Positions 5,532 through 13,319 of a DNA stretch of 20,385 nt are shown here, piece after piece. How positions within the stretch are numbered: the stretch's first letter is position 1; each line of letters opens with the position of its first letter. Both the position numbers and the translations under genes were made by a program. The DNA comes from Opitutia bacterium (lineage in GTDB: Bacteria; Verrucomicrobiota; Verrucomicrobiia; Opitutales; UBA953), in contig JAJPZB010000082.1 in the NCBI GenBank assembly GCA_021204635.1, forward strand, positions 1 to 20,385. Reading direction: 5' to 3'. The notes under the pieces are model-generated. The model had not been told where the DNA came from. It did no database searches and saw nothing but the letters and a program-made list of their open reading frames with translations.

Positions 5532-7154
5532 TTATTGCTCTCCTCCTGCGGGAGATTTGTCGCCGTCGGCAGGTTGAGGCGCGGCGGGCACCGAAGTTGT
5601 GATTTCCGCGCTTGCGGGAGTTGCGGAGGCTGCGCGTTTTTGCCAGGCGTTTGCGCCAAAGGCGATGAGCCCGAGCAGGAAGATTCCGAGAAGGACGTAG
5701 GAGAGTTTTCCTATGCCGCGCTCGACGCCGACATCCGCGATGCGGCGCGAATTTGTCGCGGGAATTGCGATTCCGCCAATGCGGCTCTTTTTGAGAAATC
5801 CGTCGTAGTGGCGTTGGAGCAGCAGAGATTCGACCTGCCGCATGGTGTCGAGCACGACGCCGACTGCGATGAGCCCGCTCGTCCCGCCGACGACGCGCGC
5901 GAGCCTCGGGAACCATTCCAACTCGTAGATAAACACGTCCGGCAAAATTGCGATGATGACGAGGAATACGCCACCGGCAAATGTCAGGCGGTTCATCACA
6001 AATTCCAAATAAGCGGCGGTGTGCTGCCCGGGGCGAATGCCCGGAATGTAGCCGTTGTTTTTCTTCAAATCGTCGGCGACCTGAATCGGCTTAAACATGA
6101 CCGACACCCAGAAGAAGCTGAACGTGAAGACGAATGCCGCCATCAAAATGTAGTAAACGTCGGAGCCAGGGGAAATGTGCGCGCTCCACGGAATCAGGAA
6201 GTTCAAACTCGGCGACGCAGAACCGAGCCACATCAGCGGCATGGAAATGAAAGAGAGAATCGCACCCGCGAAGATGACAGGCATGACGCCCGCGTAGTTG
6301 ACCTTCATCGGCAGATATGTCGTTTGCCCGCCATACATCTTGCGCCCAACTATGCGCTTTGCGTATTGCACGGGGATTTTGCGAACCGCCTGAGTAATGA
6401 GGACGAGGCACGCGCTGCCGATGACGAACATCGCGAGCATTCCGACAAATTTCAAGACGCCGTATTGGTTGCCGCCGGTGCCATCGACGATTTGCTCGCC
6501 GAAAAGCCCCGTGATGAACGGCGCGACGGCCTGCGGCATGTCGGCGACAATGCCGAGAACGATGAGGATTGACGCGCCGTTGCCGATTCCGCGCTGCGTG
6601 ATTTGCTCACCGAGCCAGGTCATGATGACGGCGCCGGCGGTGAGAATCAGCGTCCCCATGCCGATGAAAAGCACCTTGTCGCAAACGAGGATTGCCCCCT
6701 GAAAATCGTGGACGCCGAGCGCGCGCCCGACTGTCGCCGGATTCGAGAGCATGTTTGTGACCATCAAACCTTGGACGATTGCGATGACAATCGTCACATA
6801 GCGCGTGTACTGCGCGATTTTCTGCTGACCGTTTTCTTCTTGGCGCAGGCGCGCGAGGCTCGGAAGCACGGCACCCATCAATTGCATGATGATGGACGCG
6901 CTGATGTAGGGCATGATCCCGAGCGCGAAAATCGCCCCCTTGAGCATTGCACCGCCGGTAAACGCGTTGTAGAGCCCGACCGCGCCGTTCCCGTTTTGCA
7001 ACAACTGCTCGACGAAGCGCGTCAAGACAGTCATGTCTATTCCGGGAAGCGGGAGATTGCCACCTATGCGGGAGATGAAGATCAGCCCGATGGTGACGAT
7101 GATGCGATTTCTGAGCTCAGGAACCCGCCAGCAATTGAAAAACGCCGAAAACAT
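5532..7154 (-). CDS. secY: Protein translocase subunit SecY with an extra C-terminal membrane segment
   Basis: SecY forms the protein-conducting pore of the inner membrane. All ten usual membrane helices can be followed, from TIGLIFISRIGG at the N-terminus. The conserved plug/TM2 region (FALGIMPYISASIIMQL), the cytosolic loop RQEENGQQKIAQYTRY and the QRGIGNGASILI motif are present, as is the usual cytosolic end VESLLLQRHYDGFLKKSRIGG. The protein is 540 residues against about 440 in E. coli. After the normal end comes a linker, an additional hydrophobic segment (about residues 483-504, LSYVLLGIFLLGLIAFGANAW) and an Ala/Pro-rich tail of 36 residues. It sits 26 bases after rplO, the usual spc order. 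No Shine-Dalgarno motif is seen. Confidence 0.97.
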   Translation of the reverse strand: MFSAFFNCWRVPELRNRIIVTIGLIFISRIGGNLPLPGIDMTVLTRFVEQLLQNGNGAVGLYNAFTGGAMLKGAIFALGIMPYISASIIMQLMGAVLPSLARLRQEENGQQKIAQYTRYVTIVIAIVQGLMVTNMLSNPATVGRALGVHDFQGAILVCDKVLFIGMGTLILTAGAVIMTWLGEQITQRGIGNGASILIVLGIVADMPQAVAPFITGLFGEQIVDGTGGNQYGVLKFVGMLAMFVIGSACLVLITQAVRKIPVQYAKRIVGRKMYGGQTTYLPMKVNYAGVMPVIFAGAILSFISMPLMWLGSASPSLNFLIPWSAHISPGSDVYYILMAAFVFTFSFFWVSVMFKPIQVADDLKKNNGYIPGIRPGQHTAAYLEFVMNRLTFAGGVFLVIIAILPDVFIYELEWFPRLARVVGGTSGLIAVGVVLDTMRQVESLLLQRHYDGFLKKSRIGGIAIPATNSRRIADVGVERGIGKLSYVLLGIFLLGLIAFGANAWQKRAASATPASAEITTSVPAAPQPADGDKSPAGGEQ

Positions 7155-7180
7155 CCGAGAGATAACGACCGTCTATCCGC

Positions 7181-7645
7181 TTATTTCGCAAGTTCCTCAA
7201 CCGTGCAGGACAACACTTCCACTTTCCCGCCGGCTGCTTCAATTTTCGATTTCGCGGACGCAGAAAATTTCTGCGCAGAAACCGTGATCGGTTTCGTGAT
7301 TTCTCCCTCGCCGAGCACTTTTATGAAAAGCTGATTTGCGCGAACGATGCCGGCGCGAACCATCTCGTCGCGACCAATCGTGTCGCCATCGAGCTTTTGA
7401 AGTTGCCCGACGTTGACGACTGCAAACTCCACGCGATTGACATTTCTGAAACCGCGCTGCGGAAGTTTGCGGTAGAGCGGCATCTGACCGCCTTCAAACC
7501 CTGGACGGACGCCGCCGCCGGAGCGGGCTTTCATACCTTTGTGACCGCGGCCGGAAGTTTTCCCGTGACCGCTCCCCGGCCCGCAACCGAGCCTTTTGCG
7601 GCGGTGCGTGGAGCCTTCGATTTTCGGAAGATTGTGAAGTTTCAT
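7181..7645 (-). CDS. rplO: 50S ribosomal protein L15
   Basis: L15 binds 23S rRNA late in large-subunit assembly. It has 154 residues with the glycine-rich N-terminal region (KRLGCGPGSGHGKTSGRGHKGMKARSGG) and the PLYRKLPQRGF motif. I start at MKLHNLPKIEG, which matches the family; a longer in-frame version from 7723 would overlap rpsE and adds unrelated residues. It follows rpsE by only 22 bases, so the usual intervening rpmD (L30) is absent here. Confidence 0.97.
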   Translation of the reverse strand: MKLHNLPKIEGSTHRRKRLGCGPGSGHGKTSGRGHKGMKARSGGGVRPGFEGGQMPLYRKLPQRGFRNVNRVEFAVVNVGQLQKLDGDTIGRDEMVRAGIVRANQLFIKVLGEGEITKPITVSAQKFSASAKSKIEAAGGKVEVLSCTVEELAK

Positions 7646-7667
7646 TTTATGCGAGTCCGATTTTTGT

Positions 7668-8315
7668 TTACGAACGAGCCGCGCGAATCTGTTCGAGAGT
7701 GCGAAGCTTTGTAAGCCCGTCAAATGTCGCCTTTACCAAGGCGCCGGGGTTGGTTGAACCCAAGGACTTTGAAAGAACGTCCTTGATTCCCGCCACTTCC
7801 AAGACAGCGCGAACTCCGCCGCCTGCGATAACTCCCGTGCCGGGAGCTGCGGGGCGAAGAAGCACCTTGCCACCGTCGTGCGAGCCGAGAACCTCGTGCG
7901 GGATTGTGTTTTTGCGAAGCTGGACGGGGCAGAGATTCCTGTGTGCGCGCTCCGTGCCTTTGCGGATAGCGTCGGGAACCTCTTTCGCCTTCCCGTAGCC
8001 AATGCCCACATTGCCCTTGCCGTCACCGGAAACGACCAACGCAGCAAAGCTGAAACGACGCCCGCCTTTCACGACCTTCGCACAACGATTGATGTGCACG
8101 ACCTTGTCGATGTATTCGGAGGCTTCCGCTTCTTGCTGGCGCGGGTTGCGACGATCGTTGCGGCGACCGCCGGAGCGACCATTGCCGCGACCGCGTGAAA
8201 ATTGCTGGGCGGAAGCCGGCGCGTCCTGCGCAGGCGCGCCCGCAGCGGGGGCGGTGTTCGACGGTTCCTGAGTTGCCGTCTGTTTTTCTGTTGCCGAAAT
8301 TTCTTCTGTTGCCAT
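7668..8315 (-). CDS. rpsE: 30S ribosomal protein S5 with an N-terminal extension
   Basis: S5 helps mRNA unwinding and decoding accuracy in the small subunit. The core starts near residue 67 (EYIDKVVHINRCAKVVKGGRRFSF) with the double-stranded-RNA-binding-like domain (GIGYGKAKEVPDAIRKG) and a normal C-terminal half. The protein is 215 residues, about 50 longer than E. coli S5. Residues 1-38 are Ala/Pro/Gln/Thr-rich, and 39-60 form an Arg/Gly/Asn-rich RNA-binding-like patch (SRGRGNGRSGGRRNDRRNPR). An AAGGA motif lies 7 bases before the ATG. It follows rplR by 9 bases. Confidence 0.97.
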   Translation of the reverse strand: MATEEISATEKQTATQEPSNTAPAAGAPAQDAPASAQQFSRGRGNGRSGGRRNDRRNPRQQEAEASEYIDKVVHINRCAKVVKGGRRFSFAALVVSGDGKGNVGIGYGKAKEVPDAIRKGTERAHRNLCPVQLRKNTIPHEVLGSHDGGKVLLRPAAPGTGVIAGGGVRAVLEVAGIKDVLSKSLGSTNPGALVKATFDGLTKLRTLEQIRAARS

Positions 8316-8324
8316 GAAGGTTCC

Positions 8325-8690
8325 TTAGAATTGAAGACCTGCCTCGCGAAGTGCTTCCGCGAAAGCTTTGACTGTTCCGTGGTAGCGGCGTCCGGCGCGA
8401 TCAAACACGACCGCGGAGATGCCGGCGGCTTTCGCCCTTTCCCCAAAAATCTTGCCGAAAGTCTTGGCTCCGGCGACGTTCGGGAGAATCTTTTGCTCGC
8501 GCAAATCCTTCTGCGTCGTCGAACCACCGAGGATCGTGCGACCTGCGTCATCGACTACGACCTGGGCGTGAATGTGAAGATTGGTGAACTTCACAACAAG
8601 ACGCGGGCGCTCCGCTGTCCCAACAACCCGTTGGCGAATGTGCCAGCGACGACGCTGTAAAAGCTTCAATTTTTTGTCGTTCTTTTTCAT
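8325..8690 (-). CDS. rplR: 50S ribosomal protein L18
   Basis: L18 binds 5S rRNA and helps join it to the large subunit. It has 121 residues with the family pattern: basic N-terminus, RLVVKFTNLHIHAQVVDD-like segment (about 31-48), and the end FDRAGRRYHGTVKAFAEALREAGLQF. Length is normal. It lies 20 bases after rplF and 9 bases before rpsE. No Shine-Dalgarno motif is visible. Confidence 0.97.
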   Translation of the reverse strand: MKKNDKKLKLLQRRRWHIRQRVVGTAERPRLVVKFTNLHIHAQVVVDDAGRTILGGSTTQKDLREQKILPNVAGAKTFGKIFGERAKAAGISAVVFDRAGRRYHGTVKAFAEALREAGLQF

Positions 8691-8710
8691 CTACGGAAAA
8701 ACGTTAAAAA

Positions 8711-9247
8711 TTATGCAGTTTTCTTGCCTTCCTTGCGGCGGACAAACTCGCCGACGATGCGGACGCCCTTGCCCTTGTAAGGTTCAACCGGTTTGTAGGA
8801 CTTGATGTCTGCGGCAACCTGCCCGACGAGACGCTTGTCTGCACCGGAAATGTCAACCTTTACGCCGTCCGTGATCGCGATTTTGATGCCGTCCGGAACG
8901 TCGTAGATAATCGGGTGAGACTGACCGAGCGCGAGATCGAGTTTGTTGCCCTTGAGCGTCGCCTTGAAACCGACGCCCTGAATCTCGAGTTGCTTTGAAT
9001 AACCTGCCGTCACGCCCTTGACCATGTTGTTTATGATCGAGCGCGTCGTGCCGTGCATTGCGCCGGCGAAAGTCGTGTCGCTCAAAGGTTTGACGTGAAC
9101 TTTGCCATCGGCGACAGAGATCTCTACGCAATTTGCAAAAGTCTGCGAAAGTTTTCCCTTCGGACCCTCAACTTTGACGGTCGTTCCGGAAACGTCCACT
9201 TTCACTCCGGCGGGAATGTTGACCGCTACTTTACCAATTCGACTCAT
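8711..9247 (-). CDS. rplF: 50S ribosomal protein L6
   Basis: L6 lies near the factor-binding site of the large subunit. It has 178 residues with two L6 repeats, starting MSRIGKVAVNIPAGV and ending with KSYKPVEPYKGKGVRI, the C-terminal signature. An in-frame ATG at 9304 would overlap the end of rpsH. I prefer 9247 because it matches the family and has an AAGGAG motif 8 bases upstream. Confidence 0.97.
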   Translation of the reverse strand: MSRIGKVAVNIPAGVKVDVSGTTVKVEGPKGKLSQTFANCVEISVADGKVHVKPLSDTTFAGAMHGTTRSIINNMVKGVTAGYSKQLEIQGVGFKATLKGNKLDLALGQSHPIIYDVPDGIKIAITDGVKVDISGADKRLVGQVAADIKSYKPVEPYKGKGVRIVGEFVRRKEGKKTA

Positions 9248-9255
9248 TGTCTTTG

Positions 9256-9261
9256 CTCCTT
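9256..9261 (-). promoter_or_regulatory. Shine-Dalgarno site deciding the rplF start
   Basis: AAGGAG on the minus strand lies 8 bases before the ATG at 9247. It supports that start over the upstream in-frame ATG at 9304, which has no such motif and overlaps rpsH. Confidence 0.75.
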
Positions 9262-9272
9262 CGGATTTTGAA

Positions 9273-9668
9273 TTACCAAACTCTTGCGAGGATTTCGCCG
9301 CCAACTTTCTGCCGGCGGGCTTCCACGTCGCTGAGAATGCCTTTGGAGGTTGTGAGAATTGAAATGCCCATTCCGCCGATCACCTTCGGAATGTCGTCGT
9401 AGCCGGAATAAACGCGGCGACCGGGCTTGGAAACGCGGTTTATCGACGTGATAACCGGCGTCTTGCCGTTGTATTTCAAGACTATTTCGAGCACGGGAAG
9501 ATTGTTCTTGTCTTCCTTTTTAAAGTCCTCGATGTAGCCGGATTCTTTCAGGATGCGCGCAACGCCTTCGCGAATCGAAGACCATTGTGCGGAAACGCTT
9601 TTCAGACCTGCGCGACTTCCGTTGCGAACGATCGTAAGGAAATCCCCCAAGGTATCGTGAGTAGCCAT
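9273..9668 (-). CDS. rpsH: 30S ribosomal protein S8
   Basis: S8 binds the central domain of 16S rRNA. In E. coli it also represses the spc operon by binding rplE mRNA. It has 131 residues, normal length, with the N-terminal DTLGDFLTIVRNGSRAG, the INRVSKPGRRVYSGYDDIP segment and the C-terminal GMGISILTTSKGILSDVEARRQKVGGEILARVW, all close to the family. It lies 25 bases upstream of the chosen rplF start. Confidence 0.98.
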   Translation of the reverse strand: MATHDTLGDFLTIVRNGSRAGLKSVSAQWSSIREGVARILKESGYIEDFKKEDKNNLPVLEIVLKYNGKTPVITSINRVSKPGRRVYSGYDDIPKVIGGMGISILTTSKGILSDVEARRQKVGGEILARVW

Positions 9669-9702
9669 ATTAAATTTTTCCTGTTTTTGCTGTTAAAACC
9701 AA

Positions 9703-10008
9703 TTACCAAGACGCCTTGACGATGCCGGGAATTTTCCCGTTGGAGGCGAGTTCGCGGAAGGTTATGCGGGAGAGCCCGAATTTTCCGATGTAGGCACGCG
9801 GACGTCCCGTTATGCTGCAACGATTGCGCAAGCGGACTTTGGAAGAGTTGCGCGGAAGTTTGTCGAGCGCACTCTGCGCTTTGTAGAACTCGTCGTCGCT
9901 CGTCGCCGGATTTGCGAGAATCGCCTTGAGGGCGGCGCGTTTTTCGGCGTATTTCGCGACCATGCGCGCGCGCTTCAAATTCCGTTGAATAGAAGATTTT
10001 TTAGCCAT
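9703..10008 (-). CDS. rpsN: 30S ribosomal protein S14, long zinc-free type
   Basis: S14 completes the head of the small subunit. The 101-residue length, the insert region around residues 33-50 and the absence of paired CxxC motifs mark the long, zinc-independent form. The conserved end RCSITGRPRAYIGKFGLSRITFRELASNGKIPGI is complete. It lies between rplE and rpsH in the standard order. Only a weak GGAAAA motif precedes the ATG. Confidence 0.98.
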   Translation of the reverse strand: MAKKSSIQRNLKRARMVAKYAEKRAALKAILANPATSDDEFYKAQSALDKLPRNSSKVRLRNRCSITGRPRAYIGKFGLSRITFRELASNGKIPGIVKASW

Positions 10009-10022
10009 GAATTTTCCGTTAA

Positions 10023-10604
10023 TTACTTTGTTGAGGCTGCTTCTGCGGCGACTTGCCGCAGATTCTTGCGGAACGGCATTCCGAGAAGGCGGAGAAGCTC
10101 GCGCCCCTCGTCATCCGTCTTGGCGCTCGTGACGATTGAGACGTCCATTCCGACGTTTGCGCGCTGCGAACCATCGCCGATCGTTTCGGGGAAAATCGTG
10201 CAATCCGCGATGCCGATAGAATAGTTGCCGCGACCGTCGAGGCGGTTGGAGACGCCGCGGAAGTCGCGAATCATCGGCAGCGCAACGTAGATCAGGCGGG
10301 CGAGGAACTCATACATCGCATTCCCGCGAAGCGTGACCATGCAACCGAGCGGCATTCCCTCGCGAACCTTGAAGTTGGAAACGCTCTTGCGGGCGTGCGT
10401 CACAACGGCTTTCTGACCGGCGATCTTTGTGATGTCTTTCACGATTTCCGCCTGCGCGTTTTTATCCGTTTCGGAATCAAAGCCGGAGTTGATGACGATC
10501 TTCACAAGCGCGGGAACCTGATGTGGGTTCTCGACTTTGAGCTTCTTTTTAAGCTCGGGAACGACCTGCTCCAAATAGAGCTTTTTCAAAATAGGCGTAT
10601 GCAT
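10023..10604 (-). CDS. rplE: 50S ribosomal protein L5
   Basis: L5 carries 5S rRNA into the large subunit and contacts the P-site tRNA. It has 193 residues, slightly longer than E. coli (179), mostly from a short Ala-rich end. Recognisable segments are VPALVKIVINSG, the KVREGMPLGCMVTLRGNAMYEFL motif and IRDFRGVSNRLDGRGNYSIGI. AGGAG lies 9 bases before the ATG. It follows rplX by 21 bases. Confidence 0.98.
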   Translation of the reverse strand: MHTPILKKLYLEQVVPELKKKLKVENPHQVPALVKIVINSGFDSETDKNAQAEIVKDITKIAGQKAVVTHARKSVSNFKVREGMPLGCMVTLRGNAMYEFLARLIYVALPMIRDFRGVSNRLDGRGNYSIGIADCTIFPETIGDGSQRANVGMDVSIVTSAKTDDEGRELLRLLGMPFRKNLRQVAAEAASTK

Positions 10605-10625
10605 TTTCTATTTACTCCTGCGAAC

Positions 10626-10886
10626 TTATTTCTTGGACGCACGTTTCGCGTCGTAAACCGAAGCCGCCATCACGTTGGAAATGTGAATCGGAGCTTCCTT
10701 GTCGATGATCCCGCCCTCGACGCCGGCCTGCTCGTTCGCCTTCGTGTGTCGCTTGACGATGTTGAGACCTTCGATGATGACTCTTTTCTTCGACGGAATG
10801 ACGGACGCGACCTTGCCGCGCTTACCCTTTTCCGATCCTGCAATGACGACGACCTCGTCGCCCTTCTTTATGTTTTGCTTAGGCAT
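10626..10886 (-). CDS. rplX: 50S ribosomal protein L24, short form
   Basis: L24 is an early assembly protein near the tunnel exit. It shows the KOW motif (KKGDEVVVIAGSEKGKRGKVASVIP), the VIIEGLNIVKRHTK segment and the GGIIDKEAPIHISNV segment. At 86 residues it is shorter than E. coli L24 (104): the usual C-terminal part after the HISNV strand is reduced to a few basic residues. It lies 6 bases after the rplN stop. Confidence 0.97.
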   Translation of the reverse strand: MPKQNIKKGDEVVVIAGSEKGKRGKVASVIPSKKRVIIEGLNIVKRHTKANEQAGVEGGIIDKEAPIHISNVMAASVYDAKRASKK

Positions 10887-10892
10887 GGCAGA

Positions 10893-11261
10893 TTAAAGAA
10901 CCTCCGGTGCGAGAGAAACAATTTTCATGAATTTCTGGCGCAATTCGCGAGCGACGGGCCCAAAAATGCGCGTACCGCGGGGATTTCCCGTGCCGTCGAG
11001 AATGACGACAGCATTGGAATCGAAGCGCAGATAACTGCCGTCAGGACGGCGGATTGGAGCTTTCGTGCGAACGACGACAGCCTTGACGACCGCGCCCTTC
11101 TTGACTGCGTCGGGAGCACTCGGAATCGAGTCCTTCACCGCGCACACGATGACGTCTCCGACAGAAGCAGTGTCCGTGATCTGCCCGAGGCGGCGGATCA
11201 TCTCGACTTTGCGCGCTCCCGTGTTGTCGGCGACATCCAAGCGTGATTTAAGTTGTACCAT
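10893..11261 (-). CDS. rplN: 50S ribosomal protein L14
   Basis: L14 lies at the subunit interface. It has 122 residues, exactly the usual length. MVQLKSRLDVADNTGARKVEMIR and the signature RRPDGSYLRFDSNAVVILD followed by PRGTRIFGPVARELR are all typical. It heads the spc cluster, 24 bases after rpsQ, with an AGAAGG motif before the ATG. Confidence 0.98.
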   Translation of the reverse strand: MVQLKSRLDVADNTGARKVEMIRRLGQITDTASVGDVIVCAVKDSIPSAPDAVKKGAVVKAVVVRTKAPIRRPDGSYLRFDSNAVVILDGTGNPRGTRIFGPVARELRQKFMKIVSLAPEVL

Positions 11262-11285
11262 ATTAGCCTTCTCTCTTATTGCGGT

Positions 11286-11573
11286 TTAGATTGCGACTTC
11301 ACCGGCAATTTTGGCGGCCTGGATAACGCTGACGACGCGGAAGCGTTTGAGCTTGCTCAGCGGACGCGTTTCCATGAGTTCGACTTTGTCCCCGACATTG
11401 CACACATTTTTTTCATCGTGTGCGTGAATGACGGTCTTGCGTTTAATCTCCTTGCCAAAAACCGGGTGAGGTTTCTTGTAAAAATACGTAACCTTTACGC
11501 TCTTATCTCCGGTTTTGCTTGTAACAACACCGATAAGAACTTTACGGAACGGGCGATTCTGTTCTTCAGACAT
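11286..11573 (-). CDS. rpsQ: 30S ribosomal protein S17
   Basis: S17 is an early-binding small-subunit protein with an OB fold. It has 95 residues, with KVLIGVVTSKTGDKSVKVTY, HPVFGKEIKRKTVIHAHDE, and the signature GDKVELMETRPLSKLKRFRVV. It has a short hydrophilic start (MSEEQNRP). It ends the S10 cluster, 23 bases after rpmC. Confidence 0.98.
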   Translation of the reverse strand: MSEEQNRPFRKVLIGVVTSKTGDKSVKVTYFYKKPHPVFGKEIKRKTVIHAHDEKNVCNVGDKVELMETRPLSKLKRFRVVSVIQAAKIAGEVAI

Positions 11574-11596
11574 GGTTGATTTTTTGCGAATGAAAA

Positions 11597-11818
11597 TTAG
11601 TTCTTGGAGGCGGCTTTTTCGCCCATCACCGTGAGAATCCGTGCATTCTCGCGGCGCAGCGCGCGAATCCGCGCGGGGTTCTGAACCTGCCCCGTGTGCT
11701 TGCGAAGGTTGAGGTTCAAAAGCTCTTCGCGGTTGTCCCGCAATTTCTTGGAAAGTTCCTCGGCGGAAAGTTCGCGAACCTTAGCCGCTGCACTTGCTGT
11801 TTTATTTTGTGCGCTCAT
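11597..11818 (-). CDS. rpmC: 50S ribosomal protein L29
   Basis: L29 lies beside the tunnel exit, next to L23. It has 73 residues: a hydrophilic lead, then the two-helix core with VRELSAEELSKKLRDNREELLNLNLRKHTGQVQNPARIRALRRENARI. The in-frame extension back to 11863 begins with TTG and is unlike the family, so MSAQNK at 11818 is used. It follows rplP by 48 bases and has no clear Shine-Dalgarno motif. Confidence 0.96.
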   Translation of the reverse strand: MSAQNKTASAAAKVRELSAEELSKKLRDNREELLNLNLRKHTGQVQNPARIRALRRENARILTVMGEKAASKN

Positions 11819-11866
11819 TTCAGTTGGAAGGGTGATAAAATAGATTCTCGGCGACTGACGCAATAA

Positions 11867-12295
11867 TTAAAATTTATCCTGCATCTCGCGGCTGATGAAA
11901 CGGCAGCGAATCGGAAGTTTGGTGTCGGCGAGACGCATGGCTTCGCGCGCCGCAGAAAGCGAGACGCCGGAAACCTCGAAAAGCATCGTTCCGGGGCGAA
12001 TGACCGCCGCCCAGTACTCGACGTTTCCCTTGCCGGAGCCCATTCGGACTTCCGCCGGTTTCTTGGTGACCGGCTTGTGCGGAAACACGCGCATCCACAT
12101 TTTGCCTTTGCGCTTCAAACTGCGTGAAATGGCGACGCGGGCGGCTTCCAATTGCGCCGCCGTCATGCGGCAACGCCCGAGCGCCTGAATCCCGAACTCG
12201 CCGAATGCGAGATCGTTGCAGGACTGCGCTGTCCCGTAAATGCGTCCCTTCTGAACCTTACGGTATTTGACGCGAGACGGTTGAATATTTGCCAT
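11867..12295 (-). CDS. rplP: 50S ribosomal protein L16
   Basis: L16 organises the A-site region of the large subunit. It has 142 residues. The family motifs are GEFGIQALGRCRMTAAQLEAARVAISR, HKPVTKKPAEVRMGSGKGNVEYW and RPGTMLFEVSG. The Arg just before MGSGKG (residue 84) corresponds to the Arg that is hydroxylated in E. coli L16. AGGA lies 9 bases before the ATG. It lies between rpsC and rpmC in the standard order. Confidence 0.98.
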   Translation of the reverse strand: MANIQPSRVKYRKVQKGRIYGTAQSCNDLAFGEFGIQALGRCRMTAAQLEAARVAISRSLKRKGKMWMRVFPHKPVTKKPAEVRMGSGKGNVEYWAAVIRPGTMLFEVSGVSLSAAREAMRLADTKLPIRCRFISREMQDKF

Positions 12296-12319
12296 GGCTT
12301 TTCTTCCTAAAATTGAAGG

Positions 12320-12952
12320 TTATTGGATCTCCGAGGTCTTCGAGCAAATCCAGCACTTGATCCCGAGTTTCCCGTAAACCGTGTGCGCTTCCGCAAAACC
12401 ATAATCGATGTTTTCGCGGAGCGTGTGCAGGGGAACGCGACCGACGCGGGAAGATTCCACGCGGGCGATTTCCGCGCCACCGAGGCGACCTGCGACGCGG
12501 AGGCGAATCCCGTCGGCACCCATGCTCATCGTCGCCTGAACCGCACGCTTCATCGCGCGGCGGAAAGCGATGCGGCGCTCCAACTGCAACGCGATATTCT
12601 CCGCGACGAGTTGGGCAACGAGTTCCGGCTTGCGGATTTCCTGAATGTCCAAAATGACATCTCTGCCGGCGCGCTTGATGAGTTCTTCGCGAAGCTTTTC
12701 GAGCTCACCACCTTTGTGGCCGATAACGACGCCCGGCTTTGCCGTAAAGATTTTCACGCGGATACGCGCTCCGGCACGCTCGATCGAAATGGCGGGAACG
12801 CCCGCCTGGCGGAGCTTTTCATGCAGAAATTCGCGAATCTCGTAATCGCTCTTGACGTTCGCGGGAAACGTTTTCTTGTCGGCGAACCAGCGGGAACTCC
12901 AATTGCGGCGAACCGCGAGACGGAAACCGATAGGATTTGTTTTCTGACCCAT
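12320..12952 (-). CDS. rpsC: 30S ribosomal protein S3
   Basis: S3 helps form the mRNA entry channel. It has 210 residues, with MGQKTNPIGFRLAVRRNW, a KH domain with the GHKG loop at residues 78-81, and a C-terminal domain with MGADGIRLRVAGRLGGAEIAR. The short C-terminus (ending SKTSEIQ) lacks the longer basic tail seen in some bacteria. It starts 18 bases after the rplV stop, without a visible Shine-Dalgarno motif. Confidence 0.98.
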   Translation of the reverse strand: MGQKTNPIGFRLAVRRNWSSRWFADKKTFPANVKSDYEIREFLHEKLRQAGVPAISIERAGARIRVKIFTAKPGVVIGHKGGELEKLREELIKRAGRDVILDIQEIRKPELVAQLVAENIALQLERRIAFRRAMKRAVQATMSMGADGIRLRVAGRLGGAEIARVESSRVGRVPLHTLRENIDYGFAEAHTVYGKLGIKCWICSKTSEIQ

Positions 12953-12970
12953 AGTGTTTAATTCAAAGGT

Positions 12971-13306
12971 TTATTTCTTGTCTCCGACCACAACCGTGAT
13001 GTGGCTCGTCGATTTGCGAATCGGGTGCGCGCTGCCCTTTGCGGCAGGGCGGAAGCGCCTCAGCGTCGGGCCCTGCCCGATTGTGATGGAAACGACGAAG
13101 AGGTCTTTCGCAGAGAGGTTCTTGTTCGCCTCGGCGTTTGCAATTGCGCTGTTGAGCGTCTTCGCCAAGAGACGCGCCGATTTGCGCGGGATAAAACGGA
13201 GAAGGTCTGCGGCTTCGAGCGCCGGGCGACCTTGGATTTGGCGTGCCACGTCACGAATCTTGGACGGGGTCATGCGGGCGTACTTTGTTAATGCCTTAAC
13301 TTCCAT
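12971..13306 (-). CDS. rplV: 50S ribosomal protein L22
   Basis: L22 has a long hairpin that lines the exit tunnel and takes part in macrolide action. It has 111 residues, with YARMTPSKIRDVARQIQGRPALEAADLLRF at the N-terminus and the tunnel hairpin around ITIGQGPTLRRFRPAAKGSAHPIRKSTSHITVVV. No insertion or deletion is seen in the hairpin. Its usual neighbour rpsS is separated from it by an unrelated small gene. Confidence 0.98.
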   Translation of the reverse strand: MEVKALTKYARMTPSKIRDVARQIQGRPALEAADLLRFIPRKSARLLAKTLNSAIANAEANKNLSAKDLFVVSITIGQGPTLRRFRPAAKGSAHPIRKSTSHITVVVGDKK

Positions 13307-13319
13307 ATCAGGGACTAAG

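Noticed and set aside
5501..5659. Upstream start for map giving 312 residues
   Set aside because: It overlaps the secY end in another frame and adds Pro/Gln-rich residues unlike any type I enzyme.
5502..6572. Open frame of 356 codons on the plus strand opposite secY
   Set aside because: Antisense to the secY coding region; Arg/Asp/His-rich with no recognisable fold.
7646..7723. Upstream start for rplO, or a hidden rpmD in the rpsE-rplO junction
   Set aside because: The extension overlaps rpsE and has no L30 or L15 similarity; the 22-base spacer cannot hold L30.
9248..9304. Longer L6 from the ATG at 9304
   Set aside because: It overlaps rpsH; the internal ATG has a good Shine-Dalgarno site and the family N-terminus.
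11819..11863. Longer L29 starting at a TTG
   Set aside because: The added residues (RQSPRIYFITLPTE) do not fit the family; MSAQNK is a better start.
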